This document shows, one piece after another, positions 1-7,065 of a stretch of 48,880 nt of DNA (its first letter is position 1; each line of letters opens with the position of its first letter). Below the pieces are notes generated by a model that was not told where the DNA came from, did not search any database, and saw only the letters and a program-made list of their open reading frames with translations. The stretch comes from an uncultured Prevotella sp. (GTDB taxonomy: Bacteria; Bacteroidota; Bacteroidia; Bacteroidales; Bacteroidaceae), in NCBI GenBank assembly GCA_900768785.1, contig CAAGEG010000113.1, positions 1 to 48,880 on the forward strand. Direction: 5' to 3'. The translations under genes were made by a program, and so were the position numbers.

Positions 1-51
1 ATCATTGATTATCAATTAGTTATAATAATTACTATTTAAAATATGTGCCGT

Positions 52-85
52 GCCAACTGTGCCAACTGTGCCAACTGTGCCAACT
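52..85. repeat. 9-bp tandem repeat, about 3.8 copies
   Basis: The unit GCCAACTGT is repeated head to tail at 52, 61 and 70, with a partial copy from 79 to 85. The copies are identical. It is much more GC-rich than the surrounding AT-rich DNA. The period is a multiple of three, so it produces short artificial open frames on both strands; I do not call these genes. Function unknown. Confidence 0.95.
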
Positions 86-417
86 TCCGCATCGTTTTCT
101 CCCTGCAGGTTGTTGTAATAGTCACTGACATATTGTCAGTATTCACGCTTGTTATAATGTTGCAATTATATAGACTAAAAATTAACAATAGCAGGGCTAT
201 GCCTCCATACCCTTCAAGAGGCATATCCGGGTTCTTGTGATTAGTAACAGAAACCAGCCTTTACAGGTGGCATGTCCTGTCTTTATATTTGTGTTGTATG
301 AGATAACAATAGAAACTATTGACAAATTAAAGATGAAAGAGTAATGATTTGCATCCTTTTTTTTGCTTAATTGCTTAATTTTTTGGCTTTTATTAGTTCG
401 TTTTGAATAATTATAAT

Positions 418-425
418 TATATTTG
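418..425 (+). promoter_or_regulatory. -7 promoter box for the transketolase operon
   Basis: TATATTTG matches the Bacteroidetes -7 consensus TAnnTTTG exactly and lies about 60 bases before the first start codon of the operon. No clean TTTG -33 element sits at the usual distance of 19-20 bp upstream, so this is a plausible rather than certain promoter. Confidence 0.5.
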
Positions 426-485
426 TACATAGTTTTTGTGAGAGTCTTATTTTGAAAAACATAACTAAAATTTTTAATCATAAAA

Positions 486-1334
486 ATGGATAATAAAATA
501 ACCTTTCCTGAGCTTAGATTAAGAAGCGAGGAGATAAGAAAACGCCTTATAGAAATTGTTTATAAGGCGAAAGCAGGACACATCGGTGGTGACCTTTCAT
601 CGCTTAACACCTTGACTGCCTTGTATTTGAGAGTGATGAACATAGACCCCCAAGACGCTAAAAACCCTGACAGAGACAGATTTATCATGTCAAAGGGACA
701 CTGCGTGGAAGCGCTATATTGCGTGCTTGAGGCAAAAGGATTTGTAACCAAAGAGCTCTTGGATACCTATGGCGATTATCTCTCTCCATTGGCGGGACAT
801 CCAACTATTGAAGTCCCGGGCATTGAATTTAATTCAGGAGCACTTGGTCATGGACTATCCATTGGTGTAGGTTGCGCAATAGCAGCTAAAATGGATAAGA
901 AAAACTATCGCACTTTTGTGCTTATGGGCGACGGAGAACAAGGTGAAGGCTCTATATATGAGGCAGCAATGGCAGGAAGCAACTACCGGCTTGACAACCT
1001 TGTAGCAATGATAGACAGAAACGGTTTGCAGATTTCTGACACAACGGAAAATGTTATGAAGCTTGATTCTATCAACCAACGTTGGACTGCCTTCGGATGG
1101 GATGTTATAGAAGTGGATGGTGACGACATAGAAGCCGTTACGACTGCACTTGAAAACATTGACTATAACAATGGCAAACCACACCTCGTAGTGCTTCACA
1201 CCACAAAAGGTTTCCACGTTTCATACATGGAAAATGTGCTTAAATGGCATCATGGAGTGCCTTCACAAGAGGAATACAACACGGCCATTAAAGAGATTTC
1301 ACAGCGCATTGAAGAGCTGAAAGCAAAGATTTAA
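486..1334 (+). CDS. Transketolase N-terminal subunit (possible apulose-4-phosphate transketolase subunit A)
   Basis: Thiamine-diphosphate-binding half of a split transketolase, 282 aa, the usual length for a stand-alone N subunit. Visible motifs: SKGH near residues 69-72, and the ThDP/Mg motif beginning GDG at 148-150 and closing with DRN at 177-179. The catalytic-glutamate half is encoded separately 33 bases downstream, so both subunits are needed for activity. It transfers two-carbon ketol units between sugar phosphates in the cytoplasm. The next genes, a GlpK-like kinase and a fucose-isomerase-family protein, suggest it is dedicated to one sugar. That layout matches the AptA/AptB transketolase of D-apiose catabolism known from gut Bacteroides. 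Transketolase is certain; the apulose-phosphate substrate is inferred from context. It could also be the cell's general transketolase. Confidence 0.9.
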   Translation: MDNKITFPELRLRSEEIRKRLIEIVYKAKAGHIGGDLSSLNTLTALYLRVMNIDPQDAKNPDRDRFIMSKGHCVEALYCVLEAKGFVTKELLDTYGDYLSPLAGHPTIEVPGIEFNSGALGHGLSIGVGCAIAAKMDKKNYRTFVLMGDGEQGEGSIYEAAMAGSNYRLDNLVAMIDRNGLQISDTTENVMKLDSINQRWTAFGWDVIEVDGDDIEAVTTALENIDYNNGKPHLVVLHTTKGFHVSYMENVLKWHHGVPSQEEYNTAIKEISQRIEELKAKI

Positions 1335-1367
1335 CACAGAATACACATATTTTATATATAGACAATT

Positions 1368-2306
1368 ATGGAAATAAAGAGTGTAGCATGCCGTAAAGCA
1401 TTTACAGACACATTGCTTTCGTTAGGCAAACAAGATAAAAACATTGTAGCTGTAACCACAGACGCACGAGGATCGGTAACATTAACCGACTTTGCCAAAC
1501 AGCTACCCGAGCAATTCGTAGAATGTGGAATAGCAGAACAAGACGCTGTCGGCATATCAGCAGGACTTGCCTCTTGCGGTAAAAAAGTCTTCGTATGCGG
1601 CCCCGCTTGCTTCTATGTGGCACGCAGCCTTGAACAAGTGAAAGTTGATATAGCTTACTCACAACAACCCGTAAAGATATTAGGTGTCAGCGGTGGCGTG
1701 GCTTACGGAGCGTTAGGTGCCACACACCACAGTTTGCACGACATAGCCGTGTTGAGAACATTTCCCGGCATGCAAGTAGTGCTACCTTGCGATGCACGTC
1801 AAACAAGAAAACTCGTCGAACAACTTGTCGATTATCCACATCCCGTATATGTAAGAGTAGGACGCAATGCCGTCCCTGATGTTTACGAAGACGAGAACTT
1901 CACATTTGAAATCGGTAAATCCATACAGTTGCAAGACGGAAAAGACCTCACTATCATTGCCACAGGCGAAACCGTCTATCATGCACTCGAAGCAGGACGC
2001 CGCTTGTCAACAGAAGGCATAAGCACAAGAGTCATTGATATGCACACCTTGAAGCCTGCCGACACAGAGGCAATAATAAAAGCAGCCAAAGAAACAGGCC
2101 GCATACTAACTGTTGAAGAACACTCTATGTATGGTGGGCTTGGAGCCATAGTAGCCGAAACAGTAGCGCAAAACTGTCCTGTCTCAATGAAAATTCTCGG
2201 TATTCCCGATGAAAATGCCATTCACGGTAAGCCATTAGAGATTTTCCATTACTATAAGCTTGATGCAGAAGGCATATACGAAACAGCCAAAACCTTCGTT
2301 AAATAA
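1368..2306 (+). CDS. Transketolase C-terminal subunit (possible apulose-4-phosphate transketolase subunit B)
   Basis: Second half of the split transketolase, 312 aa, containing the pyrimidine-binding domain and the C-terminal domain. The segment ECGIAEQ at about residues 52-58 carries the conserved glutamate that activates the thiamine cofactor in this enzyme class. It starts 33 bases after the N subunit and the kinase follows 26 bases later, so the genes are almost certainly co-transcribed. The same domain occurs in 1-deoxyxylulose-5-phosphate synthase and pyruvate dehydrogenase E1, but the stand-alone two-gene arrangement with sugar genes points to transketolase. The name AptB is inferred from the operon partners. 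Confidence 0.9.
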   Translation: MEIKSVACRKAFTDTLLSLGKQDKNIVAVTTDARGSVTLTDFAKQLPEQFVECGIAEQDAVGISAGLASCGKKVFVCGPACFYVARSLEQVKVDIAYSQQPVKILGVSGGVAYGALGATHHSLHDIAVLRTFPGMQVVLPCDARQTRKLVEQLVDYPHPVYVRVGRNAVPDVYEDENFTFEIGKSIQLQDGKDLTIIATGETVYHALEAGRRLSTEGISTRVIDMHTLKPADTEAIIKAAKETGRILTVEEHSMYGGLGAIVAETVAQNCPVSMKILGIPDENAIHGKPLEIFHYYKLDAEGIYETAKTFVK

Positions 2307-2332
2307 TAATCTAACGCCGAAACCCTTCAACC

Positions 2333-3823
2333 ATGAAATATATAATAGCCGTAGATCAAAGCACCTCTGCCACCAAAGCCATTCTCTTCAACGAGCAATG
2401 TCAGCTTATAGGCAGAAAAAACGTGGCACATAAGCAATATTATCCACAAGCAGGGTGGGTGGAACACGACCCCGAAGAAATCTATAACAACACGGTTAAA
2501 GCCATTCATGAGGTATTACAGCTGGTAAAAGGCGACAATGTGGCATATTCACTTGCGCTGACCAACCAAAGAGAAACCGTTGTCGTATGGAACAGACACA
2601 CGGGCAAACCCGTCTATAATGCCGTAGTTTGGCAATGTCAAAGAGGAGCCGACATCTGTCGTGATTTGGTTGAAAAAGGCTATACACAGTTAATAAGAGA
2701 ACGCACAGGACTGCTTATTGACCCTTATTTTGCCGCAAGCGGTGTTAAATGGATACTTGACAATGTGGAAGGAGCGAAAGAAGACGCCCAAAAAGGCGAC
2801 CTTCTCATGGGCACAATAGACACTTGGCTGATTTGGAAACTCACCGAAGGCAAGGAACATGTTACAGATTACACCAATGCGTCACGCACCCTCTTGTTTA
2901 ATATCCACACATTAGACTGGGATGATGAGCTGCTTCAACTCTTCGGAATACCACGCACAATGATGGCAAAACCCTTGCCATGCGACTCTATGTTTGGAGC
3001 TACAACGGTTGAAGGCCTGTTCAAGCAACCCATAACCATTGCCGGTTGTCTTGGAGACTCTCACGGCGCATTGGCAGGACAAATGTGTTTTGAAGCAGGA
3101 ATGGGTAAAGCAACCTACGGCACAGGCTCTTCGGTTATGGTAAACATCGGAGAACAACCACTCGCCGCACCCGAAGGACTTGTCACATCAGTAGGTTTTG
3201 CCGCCTGCAACAAAGTGTTTTATGCATTTGAAGGCAATATCCACTGCACAGGAGCAACAATAAAATGGATGACAGACAAGCTGCAACTCATTAAAAGCCC
3301 TTCAGAAATAGAAGCTTTTGCCCTCAGTGTAGCCGACAATGGCGGAGTTTATCTCGTACCGGCATTTGCCGGATTAGGCGCACCCTATTGGGATACAAAG
3401 GCAAAAGCAATGATTTGCGGCATGACTCTCGCAACAGAGAAAGGACATGTATGTCGAGCAGCCCTTGAGGCCATAGCTTATCAAGTGAAAGACCTCATAG
3501 ACCTTATGACCAACCACGCAGGCATCACACTAAAAGAACTTCGTGTTGACGGCGGACCTACAAAAAACAAACTCCTTATGCAGTTCCAAGCAGACATGCT
3601 TGCAGCCTGTATAAACCGCTCTGATGTGGAAGAAGCATCAGCTATGGGAGCTATAATAATGAATGGTCTGGCACGTAAGATATGGAAAAACCTTGAAGAG
3701 GTGGCTGCACTTCGCACTTCTGACAACCGCATATTGCCAAATATGACTGCTCAAGAGAGAAACAAATTGTATGGAGGTTGGGAAAATGCAGTAAATACTG
3801 TAAGACACCAAGCCGAAAGCTGA
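2333..3823 (+). CDS. FGGY-family carbohydrate kinase, glycerol-kinase-like (possible apulose kinase)
   Basis: 496-aa sugar kinase that aligns end to end with glycerol kinase GlpK from memory. Shared features: the phosphate loop DQSTSATKA at 8-16, NQRET at 78-82 and DPYF at 130-133, which in GlpK contact glycerol, the catalytic Asp in GDSHGALAGQ (D242), and the ATP-site segment ATYGTGSS. Next to a split transketolase and a FucI-type isomerase, the likely substrate is a branched or short ketose such as D-apulose rather than glycerol. Apulose resembles glycerol at the phosphorylated end, which would explain the GlpK-like pocket. No glycerol facilitator or glycerol-3-phosphate dehydrogenase gene is nearby. 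FGGY kinase is certain; glycerol kinase remains the main alternative. Confidence 0.85.
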   Translation: MKYIIAVDQSTSATKAILFNEQCQLIGRKNVAHKQYYPQAGWVEHDPEEIYNNTVKAIHEVLQLVKGDNVAYSLALTNQRETVVVWNRHTGKPVYNAVVWQCQRGADICRDLVEKGYTQLIRERTGLLIDPYFAASGVKWILDNVEGAKEDAQKGDLLMGTIDTWLIWKLTEGKEHVTDYTNASRTLLFNIHTLDWDDELLQLFGIPRTMMAKPLPCDSMFGATTVEGLFKQPITIAGCLGDSHGALAGQMCFEAGMGKATYGTGSSVMVNIGEQPLAAPEGLVTSVGFAACNKVFYAFEGNIHCTGATIKWMTDKLQLIKSPSEIEAFALSVADNGGVYLVPAFAGLGAPYWDTKAKAMICGMTLATEKGHVCRAALEAIAYQVKDLIDLMTNHAGITLKELRVDGGPTKNKLLMQFQADMLAACINRSDVEEASAMGAIIMNGLARKIWKNLEEVAALRTSDNRILPNMTAQERNKLYGGWENAVNTVRHQAES

Positions 3824-3861
3824 TTTTTTTGAACAAATAAACCTATAAAAACAAAAATACA

Positions 3862-5292
3862 ATGAAGAAACAAGCACAAGCGGGAAAAGAAACTTTCGGT
3901 CTTATAATAGGCACCCGCGCATACTTTAATTCAGATTTAGCTGTCGATGTTCGTAAAACTTTGCTTGAAGAACTTGACAAGGCAGGATATGGATATGTAA
4001 TTCTTGATGAAGAAGATACACCAACAGGAGGCTCAATGGAAACTGTAGCAGACGGAAAGAAATGCGCCGCACTCTTTAGAGCCAATCGTGACGAAATTGA
4101 CGGTATTATCGTTTCATTGCCAAACTTTGGCTTTGAAGTGGGAATTATCAATGCCATCAGTCGTGCAGAACTAAATGTTCCTGTTCTTGTGCAAGCTTGT
4201 GATGACCAAAATGATAAAGTTGACCTTGACAGTCGCAGAGATGCTTTCTGCGGAAAGATTTCTGTATGTAACAACCTCTATCAATGTGGCATACCATTCA
4301 CAGACACAACATTGCATACCTACTCGATTCATAGCGATTTGTTGATGAAAGACATCAACCGCTTTGCTGCCATTTGCCGTGTGGTTCGTAAACTAACTCA
4401 CGCCAGAATAGGACAAATAGGTACAAGACCACTTGGATTCAACACCTGTCGTGCCTCTGAAAAACTGTTACAAGCAAGCGGAATAACCGTTGTTCCCGTA
4501 GATTTGAGCGAAATAATGTATAACGCACAACGCATCGATGACAATTCACCTAAGCTGAAAGCTAAAATAGACGAAATATGTCACTATGCCAAAGTGCCTG
4601 AAACATATAAAGAGAAACTCTCACTACAAGCAAAATTCGGTCTCGCCGTTGAAAACTGGATTGAAGAGAATGAAGTTGATGCAGCTGCAATACAGTGTTG
4701 GGATTCTCTTGAACAAAACTATGGTTGTGCAGCATGTGTAACCATGAGTATGCTCGGTGAAAAGCTCATACCATGTGCCTGTGAAACAGATATAGCAGGT
4801 GCTGTTTCAATGTATGCACTAAGTCTTGCAGCAGGCAAACCCGCTGCTTTGCTTGATTGGAACAACAACTTTGCTGAAGACCGCAACAAATGTGTGTGCA
4901 CTCACTGCGGTAATTTCCCAAAGAGCTTTGTACAAAACGATATACAATTAGGTACTCTCGGTGTGCTCGGAAGAACACTTGGTAAGGTGAACACCTTTGG
5001 TGCTGTTTATGGAAAATGTACAGAAGGCAATTTTACTTATTTCCGTATATCCACAGACGACACTCTTGGCAGAATAAAAGGCTATCTCGGCAAAGGTGAA
5101 ATGACAAATGACCCTTATGGAATGGACGGTTGTATAGCCGTTACAAAGGTGGATAACCTGCAACAACTCATGAAATTCATTTGTAAAAACGGCTTTGAGC
5201 ATCATGTCGCTATGGTTCGCACAGATGTAGTAGACATACTTCAAGAGGCCATAGACAACTATCTCGGTTGGGATTTATATATTCATGAGTGA
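3862..5292 (+). CDS. L-fucose/arabinose isomerase-family protein (possible D-apiose isomerase)
   Basis: 476-aa aldose-ketose isomerase of the FucI/AraA-like superfamily (COG2407 type). Likely metal and catalytic positions are visible: Glu308 in CACETD, Asp332 in LLDWNNNF, and His residues in THCGNFP and near the C-terminus (EHHV). It is shorter than E. coli FucI (about 590 aa), as usual for the divergent branch of the family. It is the last gene of the four-gene operon and is followed by a strong hairpin terminator. The expected role is conversion of an aldose to the ketose that the upstream kinase phosphorylates. Apiose to apulose is the reading that fits the whole operon; the sequence alone does not show the substrate. 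Confidence 0.8.
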   Translation: MKKQAQAGKETFGLIIGTRAYFNSDLAVDVRKTLLEELDKAGYGYVILDEEDTPTGGSMETVADGKKCAALFRANRDEIDGIIVSLPNFGFEVGIINAISRAELNVPVLVQACDDQNDKVDLDSRRDAFCGKISVCNNLYQCGIPFTDTTLHTYSIHSDLLMKDINRFAAICRVVRKLTHARIGQIGTRPLGFNTCRASEKLLQASGITVVPVDLSEIMYNAQRIDDNSPKLKAKIDEICHYAKVPETYKEKLSLQAKFGLAVENWIEENEVDAAAIQCWDSLEQNYGCAACVTMSMLGEKLIPCACETDIAGAVSMYALSLAAGKPAALLDWNNNFAEDRNKCVCTHCGNFPKSFVQNDIQLGTLGVLGRTLGKVNTFGAVYGKCTEGNFTYFRISTDDTLGRIKGYLGKGEMTNDPYGMDGCIAVTKVDNLQQLMKFICKNGFEHHVAMVRTDVVDILQEAIDNYLGWDLYIHE

Positions 5293-5308
5293 CTATAAAT
5301 GATATTTT

Positions 5309-5352
5309 CACGGATGAGGCAATAACATATAATGCTTCATCCGTGTTGATTT
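5309..5352 (+). terminator. Terminator of the transketolase-isomerase operon
   Basis: A 12-bp stem (left arm 5309-5320, right arm 5334-5345, one G-U pair) with a 13-nt loop is followed by a T-rich tract. It ends the operon and separates it from the transporter downstream. Confidence 0.85.
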
Positions 5353-5394
5353 TTTATATTTCTTTTTATTCAATAACTTTTTAAATTAGTTTTT

Positions 5395-6906
5395 ATGTTT
5401 GAAGGACAACCTAAAGGTCTTTATGCTCTGGCACTTGCCAATACCGGTGAGCGCTTCGGCTATTACACAATGCTTGCTGTTTTTGCCCTTTTCTTAAGAG
5501 CAAACTTCGGTCTATCACCGGCTATGGCAGGCTACATCTATAGTTCTTTCCTCATGCTTGTCTATTTTTTGCCTCTCTTTGGTGGTATTTTGGCTGACAA
5601 GTTCGGATTTGGTAAAATGGTAACTATCGGTATTATCATCATGTTCTTTGGCTATCTGTTCCTCTCAATTCCTTTGGGAAGTGATGCCATAGCATTGGTG
5701 ACGATGATTGCAGCCCTAATTTTCATCAGCTTCGGCACAGGATTATTCAAAGGAAACCTGCAAGTTATGGTGGGAAATCTATATGATAATCCCCAATACT
5801 CAAATAAGCGAGATGCAGGATTTTCAATCTTTTATATGGCAATAAACATAGGTGCTCTATTTGCTCCTACAGCAGCAGTAAAAATAAAAGAGTGGGGTGA
5901 GAGTCTTGGATATACCTCTAACGATGCCTACCATTTCTCTTTTGCTGTGGCATGTGTCTCTTTGGTGCTCTCGATAGCTGTTTATTATGCTTCACGCAAA
6001 ACATTCCGCCATGTTGAAGGTGGCAGCAAGAAACAAGAAAAAACCGAAAATGCTGTTGAAGAACTCACCCCACAAGAGACTAAATCACGTATTATTGCAC
6101 TCTGTCTTGTGTTTGCAGTTGTGATATTCTTCTGGATGGCATTCCACCAGAATGGTCTTTCTTTGACCTATTTCGCCGATGAATTTACAGCAAAGACAAG
6201 TGAAGGTATTCAAAGCATGGCATTTGATGTTTCTAATCTTGTGCTTATTATTGTCATGGTTTATGCTTTATTTGCATTGTTCCAAAGCAACAAATTAAAA
6301 AGTCAAATATATTTATCATTGCTACTATGTCTTTGTGTCTGCATATTGATATGGAAATACAACTTGATAGAAGGCACTATCTCTATCTCTGCACCTATCT
6401 TCCAACAGTTCAACCCATTCTATGTGGTTGCTTTGACGCCTGTTAGCATGGCCATTTTCGGTTATTTGGCAAAAAAAGGCAAAGAACCTTCAGCACCTCG
6501 AAAGATAGCCTATGGTATGCTTGTTGCTGCATTTGCCTTCTTTGTAATGGTTGCTGCATCACAAAACCTTTTAACACCTAATGAACAAAAAGCAGCCGGC
6601 GATGCTGCAATATTTGTTTCTCCTAATTGGCTCATCAGCGTTTACCTCATCTTAACATTTGGCGAACTGTTGTTATCTCCAATGGGAATTTCTTTCGTAT
6701 CAAAGGTTGCACCTCCAAAATATAAAGGAATGATGATGGGAGGATGGTTTGTTGCAACTGCAATAGGTAACCAACTTGTGCTTCTTGGCGGTGTTTTATG
6801 GGGAGATTTGCCACTTACAACAGTTTGGGCTGTGTTTGCTGCAGTTTGTCTCTTAGCCGCTTTGTTCATGTTTGTCATGATGAAGAAATTGGAAAAAGTT
6901 TGCTAA
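5395..6906 (+). CDS. POT/PTR-family MFS transporter (proton-dependent oligopeptide transporter type)
   Basis: 503-aa inner-membrane transporter with about 12-14 hydrophobic segments. The N-terminal NTGERFGYYTM region corresponds to the ExxER signature of proton-coupled peptide transporters, and FSIFYMAINIGALFAP is the second family signature. The first glutamate of ExxER is Asn16 here, while Glu19 and Arg20 are kept, so proton coupling or substrate may differ from classical di/tripeptide carriers. It stands alone between two terminators and is probably its own unit. Family assignment is firm; peptide specificity is not shown by the sequence. Confidence 0.85.
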   Translation: MFEGQPKGLYALALANTGERFGYYTMLAVFALFLRANFGLSPAMAGYIYSSFLMLVYFLPLFGGILADKFGFGKMVTIGIIIMFFGYLFLSIPLGSDAIALVTMIAALIFISFGTGLFKGNLQVMVGNLYDNPQYSNKRDAGFSIFYMAINIGALFAPTAAVKIKEWGESLGYTSNDAYHFSFAVACVSLVLSIAVYYASRKTFRHVEGGSKKQEKTENAVEELTPQETKSRIIALCLVFAVVIFFWMAFHQNGLSLTYFADEFTAKTSEGIQSMAFDVSNLVLIIVMVYALFALFQSNKLKSQIYLSLLLCLCVCILIWKYNLIEGTISISAPIFQQFNPFYVVALTPVSMAIFGYLAKKGKEPSAPRKIAYGMLVAAFAFFVMVAASQNLLTPNEQKAAGDAAIFVSPNWLISVYLILTFGELLLSPMGISFVSKVAPPKYKGMMMGGWFVATAIGNQLVLLGGVLWGDLPLTTVWAVFAAVCLLAALFMFVMMKKLEKVC

Positions 6907-6933
6907 CTACACTTAATCAAATATCTTAACATC

Positions 6934-6972
6934 AAGAGGCAAGGCTTATAATGGTCTTGTCTCTTTTCTTTA
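6934..6972 (+). terminator. Terminator after the POT transporter
   Basis: A 12-bp hairpin (6934-6945 with 6954-6965, two G-U pairs, 8-nt loop) is followed by TTCTTTAT. It lies 28 bases after the transporter stop codon. Confidence 0.75.
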
Positions 6973-7065
6973 TGCTCGGTTTTCATCCTTACTTAATTTC
7001 CTTGTAACGTTTTTGTAACATGTGTTATATTACTTTGCACCAGAAAATTAGAATATTATTTAAGT

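Larger units (their letters stand above)
1..485. other. Noncoding region left of the sugar operon
   Basis: I see no convincing gene in this stretch. The short open frames on both strands overlap one another, have no recognisable protein and run through a simple 9-bp repeat. It holds that repeat (52-85), an AT-rich tract (about 350-470) and one -7-type promoter box just before the first gene. Confidence 0.6.

Noticed and set aside
855..1217. 120-codon minus-strand frame opposite the transketolase gene
   Set aside because: Shadow of a clearly coding plus-strand gene; no recognisable protein. The same reasoning removes the other opposite-strand frames in the window.
2333..3823. Plain glycerol kinase annotation
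   Set aside because: Similarity is strong and I keep it as the alternative, but no glycerol transport or dehydrogenase genes are near and the operon partners point to a ketose.
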